DNA of 64,000 bases from Gnetum montanum. Lineage: Eukaryota; Streptophyta; Gnetopsida; Gnetales; Gnetaceae. Positions 33,931 to 45,229 of this stretch are shown piece after piece. The stretch covers positions 441,456 to 505,455 of the forward strand of contig MNCI01004126.1 in assembly GCA_015680685.1 (NCBI GenBank), written 5' to 3'. Both the position numbers and the translations under genes were made by a program. Each line of letters begins with the position of its first letter. Position 1 is the first letter of the stretch. The notes under the pieces are model-generated. The model was not told the DNA's origin and ran no database searches. It worked only from the letters and a program-made list of their open reading frames with translations.

Positions 33931-35394
33931 TATGAGATGCGAGACCCTGATTCAAGGGATTATCATCCCATTGAAGCACAAAGGTTAAGGGATCATCAGT
34001 TGGAGCACTGACATGAGCTTTTGAAGGGCAAGGGGTTGAACACTTTTCCACCTCCGCTTGGCCCTTTGGATGGAGGTTAACACTTCTCTGGGGGCATTTT
34101 CTTTGGTGAAACTCCTCTCTTTGACTGTGCTCAAGAGGCTCTCAACCAGAATGTGCAATCTACAATTCATAATCTTGGTTCTAGTTGAAATGGATCCAAT
34201 GAAAAAAATGGATCTAGAGGAGCAAGTCATGATAAGGAGGAAAATAGAAGTCATGATCATGATCATGGTCATGATCATCAAAGAGAAGGTGGTAGGCATC
34301 AACACTATGCAAGTCCTCCTTCCTCTTCCTCTTCATCATCATCATCTTCTTCATCTAGCTTAAATCATGGCCACATAGGGCATGACCATGATGGAGGTGA
34401 CTAATGGGACCAAAACAATAGAAGGGACCATCAAGATAGTCACGATCGGAGGTGTGGGTTATCCAAAGAGACCAATTACCATGAAAGAGGGAATAGTAGA
34501 GAACATCATAGGCACCATCACTATGGCCTTGATGAACCTCTACTTCCCACTTGAAGCATGTTAAATATTGCAGAGGCCATGAGGATTCCAACAAGGCATG
34601 TAAAGGATAGTAGAATAAAGAGGCTAGACATGAACAACATCCCTCAGTTTGAGGAAGGCTACAACCATGATGCACAAAACCATCTCCAAGCCTTCTAGGA
34701 TGCATGTGCATTGCAGAATATTGAGAATGATTGGTAGAAGTTGAAATTATTTCCAAGGATAATCGTTAAGGAAGAAAAAAACTAGTACCAGTCCTTGGAA
34801 CCAGAATCCATCAAGTGGTGGGGTACTATGTTAGAATTGTTTAATGAAAAATATCAAATGTACTCCCAAGTGTCCAATCTGAGGAAGTAGATCCAAGGGT
34901 GGAAACAAGAAAATCATGAGCCCTTAGATGCTGCTATTGGCCAATACTACTCTTTGTTGCATAAGTGTCTTGGCCATGGATACTCTTAGCTTGATCAACT
35001 CTACCATATTATAGATGGGTTGCAATTTGAAAAAAGAAAAACCATTGGCATCTATGCTCAAGGGAGACTAATAGAGTTAAGCACCTGTCAAATCCAAAAG
35101 TTAATTAAGTAGGTAGCCAGGGAGGAGGGAGAGTTGAGAAAGTGAAAAAGTGCAAAGGAATACAATAGGGATCCTTGTATCTACAAAAGGGGGGTTCAAT
35201 CTTATGATAGTGAGGATGAGTTAACAAGAGAGGAGGTGGCTATTTAGAAAACCTTACAACTTCATAAATTACAATCCAAAATTACAGCTAAGGTTAACCA
35301 ATTGTTGAAATCCATGGACAATAAGTTTCAAACAATTTTAAAAATTATTGAAGAGTTCAAGAAGTAAAGTGGTGAGTGTGAGTGCTGAAGACGT
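33931..35394 (+). pseudogene. gag: Athila-4 gag, one frame with 15 stops and no frameshift
   Basis: I read one frame without shift from 33931 to 35394. It encodes an N-terminal segment (DYHPIEAQR), a histidine/aspartate-rich run (HDHDHGHDH at about 34250), a run of 13 serines (about 34325-34365), and the capsid-type domain (NIPQFEEGY, CALQNIEN, WWGTMLELFNEKYQ, YSQVSNLRK, HIIDGLQFE). Stops are seven TAG, five TGA and three TAA. Many replace Q, W or R of the Athila-2 copy or family. The His/Asp and Ser runs suggest a disordered, possibly metal- or nucleic-acid-binding arm; that role is inference. Confidence 0.88.
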
Positions 35395-36929
35395 TGAAAC
35401 ACCGTGAAAATTTCGAGGCCTCGACATTTTAGCAAAATCTTGCAACTCAGGCAACGATTTGCAACAAGTTGCGGCTCAGAAAGTTCCCTTTTTAGCTAAA
35501 GGTCTGTTATGCCGCACTATGCAGTGCAGTGTAATAGACTCCAAAGGATAGAATAAGACAACTGGTGTACAACGGCAAGCCTTCAACTTCGTGAGCTTTC
35601 TATGTTTTGAAAATCTTAACTTTTGGCATATTACACTGTGTTACACAACGTAGCGTAATGTAGCATAACACAACGTAATGCCAGAAGATAGTCCAACTAA
35701 TTGCAACAATGTAGATGGAAAAATTCGAGACCTCGATGGTCTAGTAAAATCTCAAGGCTTAAGCAAGGATCTGCAGCATGCCACACATCTCAACAAGTTT
35801 TCCTTTTCAGCTAAGGGTGTATTACGCTACATTATGCAATGTAGCATAATAAACCCCAGAAAGACTGGATGGAAACAAGGGAAGTGCGGTGAAAACACTT
35901 CGCTATTTTTTTTGCAAGTTCGCTATTTTATGATGAATTACGCTATGCAGCGTAATGTATCATGACGCAGCGTAATACAAGAAATGACAGAGATAATGAA
36001 ATTCAAGCATCAACAGTTCATATGTCACAATACGCTCTCTAGCGTGTTATAGCATAACCAAAGAATAGTTTGTTGCTAAAGCTCCAGCAAGAGTAGATTA
36101 TGACGCATTATGCTTCAGAGTGTAATGCAACATGGCGCTACAAGCTTCAAACACAAGCACATCAAGTTAACGGTATTTTGTAGGTTCAGGACACATGTCA
36201 TCTAAATCGTGTTTTTCTCCTGACCCTAACCTTATAAATACTCCAGTTGACAAGGATCAAGGGGTTGGTAAAAATTTCTCTCGATTGGTAAATTTTCTCC
36301 GTGAGCAATTTTCTTTCATTGGCAATCGTTGATAACTTTTGGCAAAGATTGACAAGAGAACAAAAGAAGATTAGTGATTGTAAGAACATCGATGGTGGTT
36401 GGCAAGAATCTTTGATCAGAAATAGCCAGTTAATGGATATTTTGCTTCAGGTCTAACTCCCTTGCGCTCAAATTCGCTAGAACAAGGTAGATCGATCTTT
36501 TCTTGTTTCATCTTTAAATAGCTTTTTTTTGTCGACACATGCTTCGTCTAAACCGAAGTCCTCCTGTAATCATTGTATCCAACATACTTTGTTTATAAGT
36601 TAAATCCCAGATCTTAGGATTGCACACTCTCTAAATCCAATTTCTTGCGTCCTATCTATACAGATTTTGCAATCGCTTTGAATCGTTTACATCGCTTTCA
36701 ATTACCTTCGAGATTAACAATATTATATCTCCTCATTGGGATTGCCCTTTTGCCATTCTATTATTACAAAATTTTACTAATTAAGTAAGTCCCTATTTGA
36801 TCAACAAGACTGTTCAAGGCACCTCAGATTCATCTTCTCCAGGACAGCCCTCACATGGATCCAGGGTTGGAACTGTGTACACAAAACTCTGCTCGGTATT
36901 TTCAGCGACCGACATTTTTCATCGTTACA
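35395..36929 (+). repeat. Tat-B 5' LTR (1535 bp)
   Basis: Starts TGAAACACCGTGAAAATT and ends CGTTACA like the Tat-A LTR. TATA box 36232-36239. The U3 (35500-36135) carries worn TTACGC...GCGTAA hairpins equivalent to the Tat-A array, for example at 35822-35849 and 35939-35956. Confidence 0.9.
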
Positions 36930-36934
36930 ATTTT

Positions 36935-36952
36935 CTAGTGCTAGAAGGAGGG
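36935..36952 (+). promoter_or_regulatory. Candidate primer-binding site of Tat-B
   Basis: TAGTGCTAGAAGGAGGGC begins six bases after the LTR. With TAG read as worn TGG, its complement would end in ACCA as a tRNA does. I do not assign the tRNA. GGTGCTAGAA recurs after the Tat-D LTR at 60715. Confidence 0.55.
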
Positions 36953-37184
36953 CATCACATTCAGTCTGTACTTTATGGGTAGTCCTGTAAGCTATCTGTA
37001 CCCATTATCGATCAACGTAAACATAATACCTCCATGGTTGTTTACGAGATTGTGTGGTGCAGATCAGTTGCTTCGACGATTCCTTTGGAATCCTGCAGGG
37101 TAGAAAGCTCGATTTTCACCTTAGCTTGCCTTTTTCCCTTATCATCTTTATCCTTGTCGTCATTACTCTCGAACCGCCTGGAGA

Positions 37185-40100
37185 ATGGCTACATCAACCA
37201 CCGCTGTTGACACTGCTAACCTTGAAAATCCTTGGACTCTGCAGTCTACGCCTCCTGTGGTCGAGCCACCAACCAATCTGGTGCGACCACGTCGATCCCT
37301 CAGGCTAGAAAACAAGGAGCCTGAAGGACATGCTCAGCACAGGGAACATTACAATTTTCTCTATGCTAAACTTGCAGCAAATTTTCCCATGTACCCACAA
37401 GAACTTGAAGAAAAATAAGAATACAAGTTCATATACTGCAATGGGAAGGAATTTGTTCCTTCACATAACACCACTGTACCCCTGACAAATTAACAACAGT
37501 GGATCCTAGATCAAATGTTGATGGCTAGGACATTAACAAAACAATGAGAGGAGTTGTTCCATGATGAAACGCTTCATGATGGGCAGGATGATCTAGGTTC
37601 CCACTCTGAGGGAGGCAGTCATGTTGATTTTGCCATGGCCCCTCCCTCCACGACGTCCCATGTAAACCCATTGTTCATGGTCACCATGTCCTTAACATTA
37701 TCTAATACTAATCGAGTCTCACACTCGTCCCAATAACATTTTCTCTCTCTGACTACCCTCTCGGGTGGCGGCCTTTCACAAATCATTCCTCAGCAGGTGC
37801 AATTACCTAATTCGTCTGATCATGCACTTGTGCCCATGTCACCGTATGTCCACGCAATACCTACTTCACAATTACATACAACACCTATGTTCATTTTGAC
37901 TCACATGACAGAGGCTGCCACTACAGCATGGTGGGTCCCAAACATGTCAATCGTTGCACATCCTACGTAGATGTCCCATCTCCCCCATCATCAAAACTAT
38001 GTCCCGCAGGTGCTAAACCCTTTTACAGGATCATTGTCTGTGCCCCCGACCACACAAACAGCGCATCCAATGGCACAACCGATGGTGGTCGCCCCATCCG
38101 TGCCACCTACCAGGTGGTGGATGCCACAAGCGGCACCGCCTGCAGGGACAATTCTGATAGCATAGCCCATCGGCCAAGCAGCCGCCCCTATTCTGCTACC
38201 CAGTGTGGCTCCTCCTACCATTCCACAAATGACCTCTCCATCTATGGGTCTGGATCAAGCCTTCCAGCTTATTCAGACCCTTACAGAGGAAGTTAAACGC
38301 CTCAAGGATGCCAATTCTGACATAGTACAAGTCATGGATTTTTACCATAATGATCCTATTAGTTCGGTAGTGCTTATTCATTCGTTAGCTCCTGGGATGC
38401 CACTCCCCCATTTCATGAAATACAATGGGGAAGGCGATCCCAACACCCATTTAGTTACTTTTAGGTCAGAGTTGTTGCTATTACAACAATGACCACATAC
38501 TATAATTCATGTCTTTCCTATGCCCTTAATGGATAAAGCTTTAGACTGGTATCAAGCACTCCCATGTGCTTCCATCTCAACTTTGGAGGAGCTGTTAACT
38601 TAGTTCATGACTCGTTTCAAACACAACCTAAAGCCAGAAGTCATGCTGGACCAGATCATGGGAGTCAGGCAAGACCCACTCAAATCGATTCAAAAGTTTA
38701 TACAGTGGTGGAGCACCACCTTGAACGAAATCCGTGAACCCATTGCGGAGGCCCATCTGTTGGCAATTTTCAAGGGGAAAGTTAATGACTTTATCAAGTC
38801 TAAGTTATATTACCTCACTCACCACTCCCTCAGCCAAGCCTTTGCTCAAACTAAGAGCATCCAAGATGCAGTAGAGGTTAGCAAAGATCTGGCGTATTTG
38901 GTCTACAAAAATTCCCACAACAAGGGTAAGGACAAAGGCAAAGCTACGACAACGATAGTAGCAGCGGTTGCTGAGGGGGCCAAGAAGAAAAACAACAACA
39001 AGAAAACACCTACGGAGCCTGCTGAGCCCACAACTAGCTCAAACAGCTCCAATCAAGAAACTCCTTCTACCCCGGAAGTACCTCCGCAACCGAGGCCTAA
39101 ATTGGAGCGTAAGGATCACTCAAATTATGCGACTCTACCTGTAAAGCCTTCAGAACTTCTGAAGCAATTATTGGAAACTGGCCACATTCGACACAAGATG
39201 GTGTCTGAGGAGGCTCTGAAATGCCATAGGCAACATTGTGAGTTGCTCAAGAACTCCTCCTTGGCCCTGCCTAATGAACCATCAGTTCCCAAAAACTTTA
39301 GGCTGGACTACTTCTGTGACTATCACCAGCTGTGTGGTCACGGCACAGATTATTGCTAGGCGTTAAAAGATAACATTCAATGCATGATTTATCAAGGTGA
39401 CCTGATCTTAGACAGCAGTAATCTAGTCTATCTGGAAAACCAACCCATGCATGTGTACCAGGACCCGTTAAATGCAAATAACGCAGGGTACACTATCAAC
39501 GTAGTGGGTACAAAGGGCGATGACCAGGTATAGCTAAAGCAACCTTTTGTGTTGTGTGTGCCTCCTCGCCCACCTTAGATGAAAAGCTCATCAACATTGA
39601 TAGGTGTGGCTCAACGACAACCTTTCATCCTTCGAGTCCTGTCTCCTACCTTTGTTCTACACCCCACTATCGGTAAAGCCGTGGCCCAGCCCGCGCCCAC
39701 ACCTAAGGCACCTTTTGTCATCAAGGTGCCAAAGCCGTTAATTGCTCCTGCTACGTAGGAGAAAATCTCTAAGTCAACGCCCCAATCACAACCTAACAGA
39801 AAAGGAGAAGGGCGTATGATAGGTAATACAGCCAAGGACCAACTTACGCTGGGGCTTCCCAAGCCTACACCGCTAGCCTTGGTGCCCTTGGCCCCGCCTT
39901 CTCCTAAAAAATATGACGTTACACAAATGTAGCTACCTTCTCCCTGCCCAAGAGAATACAATCCTCAAGCAGAAATTGTTTCTCCTTGAGAGATCCGTCT
40001 CCTGGGACGAATGGAAGAAGAGAAAGGTAACAAAACAGATCTTGGGCATGATCTCCTTGATTCTTTTACGCAAGTCAAGTAAGCTCTCAAACAAAAAAAT

Positions 40101-40796
40101 ACAATGTTAAGCATGTACGACTTGTTGATGACATCCCAAAAGCATCGTGAAGCCATGGTTCGCATGCTAACATCCATACTTGTGGATGAAAACTTGCCAG
40201 TAGATGAAGAAGCAATCCATTCGGTTATGCTTCCTCACACTGTTGAACAACTATGATCTCCCAAATTGACATTTTAGGACAAGTCCATTAAGGATGACCT
40301 AGAAATGGGTCAGGTGACAACAGTGCCAATGTTCATCACTATTCGGGTCGGCCAGTACAGAATCTGGAGGGTACATGTAGATGATGGGGCCACTGCCAGT
40401 GTCATCCCATTCCCTATAGTGGACAAACTGGGTTCGCTCAATCAGATCAATCCCATGACAACGACATGTCTGAAATCATTTAACGGGGCAAGAGTGCAAG
40501 TTAAGGGAACGGTGCACATCAACTTTGTAGCAGGGGATCAATTCTCCACAAACGTAGTGTTCATCATCGTCGAGGAGATGCCCAGCTTCAACCTAATCTT
40601 AGGGAGGTCTTGGTTAGATCAATTAAGGGCTATCTCATCACCCATTCATCAAGAGATCCACTTGCCCTATGTGATAGGGGAAGTGATCATCCATGGTGAT
40701 AAGATGACCCCTCAAGCGGTTAACAATGTGGAAACGAAACAAGGGTCAGAGGTTGAAGTCCCCGAAGATCAAACCCTTGTCCCAATAATTGAATAG
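37185..40796 (+). pseudogene. gag-pro: Tat-B gag-protease, 1204 codons with 17 internal stops and no frameshift
   Basis: One frame runs unshifted from the ATG at 37185 to a TAG at 40794. The order is an N-terminal region with MATSTTAVDTANLE, a proline-rich stretch (37930-38240), a coiled-coil-like segment (LIQTLTEEVKRLKDANSD), the Gag capsid domain (about 38330-38860: MPLPHFMKYNGEGDP, ALDWYQALP, FMTRFKHNL), a basic linker (38900-39000), and a zinc-knuckle-like FCDYHQLCGHGTDYC at 39310-39356. A linker and the aspartic protease follow (VHVDDGATASVIP near 40371; LILGRSWLD near 40590). Stops are nine TAG, four TGA and four TAA. Protease DDG in place of DTG/DSG is a variant I know from Tat elements. 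Confidence 0.88.
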
Positions 40797-41040
40797 GCCG
40801 ACACAGTGGCCATGAAAGCATAACTTGGGCTGAACTACCCTTCTAGGGAGAATATGGTGATGTAGAGGAATGCTATAATAAGCCTCCTCACCTATATGCA
40901 TCGCTAAACCTAAAAATGATCAAGAAACAACTACAGAGCTAGAAAATGAACGCGTTAGCGTAACATGTTGTATTAGTTCACATTGTTTACTATTATGCAG
41001 TTTACGTGTTTTCTTGTGTCACATTATCATTTTACGCACG
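40797..41040 (+). other. Post-protease segment and deletion junction of Tat-B
   Basis: The gag-protease frame can be followed a little further (LGLNYPSREN, then RNAIISLLTYM, about 40825-40905), as in the protease-RT spacer of Tat elements. The sequence then turns into 3' UTR. The missing RT-to-integrase block must have been removed near 40910-41040. Confidence 0.6.
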
Positions 41041-41250
41041 ATGATGGCCTGAAACGACCTTAAACTAATGACAGCCCGCCATGGCCTAAAACTGGCAAAT
41101 GTACTTTACCCTTTTACGCTTAAGATGATGATGACCCGAAATGGCCTTAAACTATTTACGACCCACCACTGCCTAAAACTGGTGATTTCATTTATTCATT
41201 TACATTTATGATGGCAAAGCTCGAAATGGCCTTAAACTATTTATGGTCTG
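41041..41250 (+). repeat. Tat-B 3' UTR repeat array
   Basis: Five or six diverged units contain GGCCTTAAACT or GGCCTAAAACTGGCA at about 30-60 bp spacing, corresponding to the Tat-A array at 2040-2560. Confidence 0.8.
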
Positions 41251-41367
41251 CCATATGTTCTGCTTCATGAAAGATAAGATCTTTACTCCAGCCTACATAG
41301 GCCAAGAAATATTGTCTTTTACTCCATTCCATTCCAATATAATAAAATGTTGACCAATATGGCCATG

Positions 41368-44300
41368 TCACACATCACCTTTACTAACACTTCCATCTAT
41401 GTCATCCAACTCCACCTCTGCCTCAAGAAAATCATCCTCGTAAGGACCTTCTTCTTGTGGGGTCTCTTCATGAGGGTAGTCCTCTCTGCAAGGCTCTTTC
41501 TCATGGGATTTCTTACCGTGAGGACCATCATCTTCATTACGCTCCTCATCATGAAGACCCTCTGCATGAGGACCATCATCTCCATTATGCTCATTCTCAT
41601 GAGGACCCTCCTCGTTCTAATCCTACAATTTGACATGACGCACACGTTAGCATTGCCATCGAGATTATGTATAACAAGAATGCAATAATCCTACAACTTA
41701 CTTGTGATGGTCCCGCGTCAACCGCGAAAGGAACCTATTCCAAACCAACCCACAGACATTGCATGATCTCGTCCTCGGTAAGCTTAGACCAAATGCCATC
41801 TCCTAGATTAGTTCCAGCCTTAACCTTCCCCTTTTCCACAGGAGTCCATCGGGGTGGTTCAGGGAAGAAGGAAGGGGCAGTGGTTTCCCTACCAGGGAGG
41901 GTTATTTCCCTCTCTAGGGAGGTGCTTACTGTCACTTTCTCCTGAAACTTTTCGTACGCTGCAGAAGCACCGATGACCTCAAGAAATAGTCGAAGGGACC
42001 GTGCTTCAATGACAGAATCCCTGTAATGTTGGTGGTAGGCAATACATTCCCGCTTATACACATGCTTATGATCTTTCTATGTCTGCACCCATTTTTGGAC
42101 CATCACGCAGTAATCCTTCCAGTCTTGGTTTTTTTGGGCAAGGAGATTCATTTGCATCTATTGCTCATTGAGTTCATGACTAGCTTGGACATTATTTTTG
42201 ACGACCATCCAATAGCGGGCGTAGTCAATTATAGCTGTCCATCAATTCTCATCATTGGCCTCTCGAGCTATTAGAAATTCATTGTGGGACTCCAAGTCCT
42301 CAACCCTACTGGTTAGGAATTTCTTCTCCTTTTCTGCTTTATGCAACCTCTTCCAAAGAGCTTCATTGACGTTCTGGCAATCCCATAGAGAGTGGGTTGA
42401 GAGTAATGTACATTTACGCATTTCATCATAAAGGCTGCGAGGCACTTCAGTCAGCTCCGATGAGGGTTCAGGGGCGGTGTCCAAGTCAACAGGCTCTTTG
42501 GGATCCCATCTGAGGTGAGATCCTGTAACATAAAAATAATAGTGAGATGTAATAAAATGATATAATATCATAATGCTAACAATCCCTATGCTATAACACT
42601 CATGTACCAATCTCAGGATCGATTTGCTCTAGGTGGCCAATCATATCCTCCGCAATGCCTTCCATGAAGGAAAATTTATCAGGGGTCTTACCCCAATGCT
42701 GAGTGGGTGCCGTTGGCAAGGACACGATGCTAGTGTCAAAAGTACCTATTACACAAACAAGAATAGGTTAGACACAGTATGATAGACATAAAGGATAATT
42801 GAGACATTACGATAATGCAAAAAACTCGATTCAACAAAACCCTCGATGGTAGTAACGTGAGACTATCCTTTGAGGAAAAGTCAAGCTCACCAGCGACAAG
42901 CTACTCCCTTTTTTCCAGTTCATCCGAAAGGACTTCAGTGTCCTCTACTTCCATCTCTTCTGCATGCATAGGAACCTGTGTGCCACCTGCATTACTAACA
43001 AGGGCCTCCTTTTCCCAAATTGGGGCCCCTCCTTCATGTTGTATAACTATTACCCTCATTTCAGAAGTCAACTCTGCTACATTCTTTCCTTTTTTTGCTA
43101 AAAAATAGTTAAACAAAGCACTTACAAAAGCTATGCGATGCCACGTCTATATGCAGCATAACAAACATATAAACTAATTATGCATCTCTTTACTTACCAG
43201 CTGGGGGAATTGTTCCTGTGAAACTTAATTTGCAACCTCTTCCTTTCTACATCAGTTGAACTAGCGGACTCCATGATCGGATGATGATTTTTCCATTGGA
43301 CTAACGAATCCACTATTTCTGCTGTAAGGCGTTTCCCTTTTGACACACTACAAGTGAGAGAAGGGAGTGCTCCACCGATGCTGTCCTGGCCCCGCGTATG
43401 AGGCACTACCAAACTCTTGGTAGTAAGTGAAAGTGAATCCCCAATGCCTTTGGGAGTGTCTTGCGATCGGGTAGTGCCAAAAACCTGGGAAATCCAAGGT
43501 TTGGAAATCTGGTTGCGATCCTGCTGCACCCAAATTCCATACCTCTGAACCACCAAGAATTCGGTAAAATGCCAAAAGCAAGCTATAGAGAAGGAAAAAT
43601 GCATGTTGAAGCAGGACTCAAGCTTCTTGCGAAGCTTGATCATTTCCATTTTTAGACCTTCAACGAAGTAGATGGCCCAATTATATCGCGTCCCCTCCTC
43701 CATAACCTCCCGCATGATCCAAGCCTGTTCTATGGTAAGGATTCTCCCCTGGGAAAGCAACTTGGGGAAGGTGCGGGCTTGGAAGAGGGGATAAATGGTA
43801 TGAGCCACCTCCAGCTTGATTCTATTAGCAGGGATTCCTTTCACTTCATTATTAACCCCCAGCTACTCCTCTATCTTCTTCTAGTGCTTAGAACTCCTTT
43901 TTGACTTTTCTTCTACTGGAAGGCCATCAAAGGGAATGCCAAAAAAGTCAGCGAATAGTCGAGCGTCAATGTCAAAACTTACACACACATTACACACACA
44001 TATGCAAAGAAGCTCGACTTCTTTGTTGAAGGAGTTAACTAGGATGAACATTTCACCCGTGGTGATGTTAGGGGTTACAGCCAGAAACAATTCCATTAGT
44101 CCAGCTTCCCGGAGGTCATTGGTTAGGACAGCTGGGGCCGCACTATGGTTGAGCCAACATTGTGCTTCTTTTATGTCACCATAACGAAACAAAAGACTAT
44201 TCGCTTCACGCCCGGAGGCCATAACAATGATCTCCCATGATTCCCTAACTGTAAACATATAACAAGGGTTTAGATAATATAGCAAAATAAAATGATTTCA

Positions 44301-44446
44301 CACATTGTTTCCACCCCGTAAGATTGTACAATAAACCACTGTAGCATAATTTACCACATCTGAAAGGTAAAGGGAACAGTGAGATTTTCTCTTGCACGTT
44401 TGCGAGAGTGAGAGGGTGATCCAAAGTCCACTCCTTGTCCAGCCAT
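41368..44446 (-). pseudogene. Antisense multi-exon gene carried by Tat-B (Tat aORF-like)
   Basis: On the minus strand, six exons can be drawn: 44446-44355 (weak), 44248-43198, 43097-42891, 42745-42608, 42522-41702 and 41622-41368. Introns of 79-145 bp have good GT and AG ends (for example CAGCTG|GTAAGT and TTGTGTAATAG|G). Joins 3/4, 4/5 and 5/6 keep the frame; join 2/3 is off by one next to a run of seven A. Exon 2 resembles the N-terminal domain of extra antisense proteins of Tat elements (LREAGLMELFL, IPFDGLPVEEK, AHTIYPLFQ). Exon 5 is coiled-coil-like (LHKAEKEKKFLTSRVEDLE). Exon 6 ends in acidic DDGPHxE repeats and a TGA. Internal stops are mostly TAG. The cellular role of these proteins is unknown. 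It lacks its own identified promoter. Confidence 0.75.
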
Positions 44447-44549
44447 CTAAGCCTTTTACACTTGGAGAAGAATTAAACATAGCGGTTAAGGTAATGTGGA
44501 ATTTCCAATTCTAGTTGTCCCATAACACCAGTGCGTACATTGCTAATAG

Positions 44550-45160
44550 AGGGTTTTAGGATGATAAGCTGTGCTAAATTTCAATTGGGTTCCAAGCTCT
44601 CTAAAGAAATTTTTCCAGAATTCAGATATGAATTTGGGATTTCTATCTAAAGTGATAGATTTTGGATAACCATGTAATCGAAATATTTCTCGTACGAGTT
44701 TGTGGGCTATTTCTTCTATTGTGTTTGTAGATTTCAAAGCTATAAAATGTCCCATCTTTGGTAAACAATCAACTACTATGAAAATTGAGTCATTTCCTTT
44801 CTTGGTTACCGAAAATCCCACAATGAAGTCCATAGTGATATCTTTCCATTTCTAGGTTGGAACTTTCAAGGGTTGTAATAATCCACTAGGTTTCCTCTGT
44901 TTAGCTTTTATTCTTTGACATGTTGGGCAATTTTTAATGTATGCGAACACATCATTCTCCATTCTAGGCCAAAAATAAGATTTTTGAATTATTATATATG
45001 TCTTAATATAACTTGGGTGTCCTGCATATGGTACTTCATGTGCTTCACACAACAATTTTAGTCTCCAATTCCCTTCTGGTATGCATACTTGTCTTTTCAA
45101 CAATAAACCATTAGAAGTGAGTTGGTATTGAGGCTCATCAAAAATATTGGTTAAAATATT
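44550..45160 (-). pseudogene. Chromovirus-1 integrase, truncated
   Basis: The zinc finger is visible (CEAHEVPYAGHPSYIKT, then CPTCQR). The catalytic core follows with D in SMDFIVG-type MDFIVGF and D in TLDRNPKF (usual SDRD). The third residue (E of DGQTE) would follow STAYHPKT but the sequence ends there. Frame 45367-44852 joins RNase H end and zinc finger. The cut at 44550 is a rearrangement junction with Tat-B. Confidence 0.87.
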
Positions 45161-45229
45161 TTTAAAGTAGGGGTCTTCTTTTATTTGTTTCTTAATTATT
45201 TCTTCCATAAGGGTCGTTGCTACACCTAT

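Larger units (their letters stand above)
32828..35394 (+). mobile_element. Athila-4: 5' part, interrupted by Tat-B
   Basis: LTR, primer-binding site and gag collinear with Athila-2. The element stops at 35394/35395 inside the gag 3' region, where the Tat-B LTR starts. The rest of Athila-4 is not found in the window because the Tat-B right end is itself missing. The gag sequence just left of the junction still aligns with Athila-2 at 16980-17010. Confidence 0.85.
35395..44550 (+). mobile_element. Tat-B: Tat element with gag-protease and antisense gene but no RT or integrase
   Basis: The 5' LTR (35395-36929) is followed by a PBS candidate, a long gag-protease frame (37185-40796), a 3' UTR repeat array (41041-41245) and an antisense spliced gene (44446 to 41368). 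RT, RNase H and integrase, which should lie between protease and the repeat array, are missing. The right end is cut near 44550 at a chromovirus integrase fragment, and no 3' LTR is visible. It is inserted in Athila-4 gag and is therefore younger than that copy. Confidence 0.88.

Noticed and set aside
41397-41645. 82-codon methionine-rich minus-strand frame
   Set aside because: Off-frame reading of the acidic repeat exon of the antisense gene; the DDGPHxE frame is the right one.
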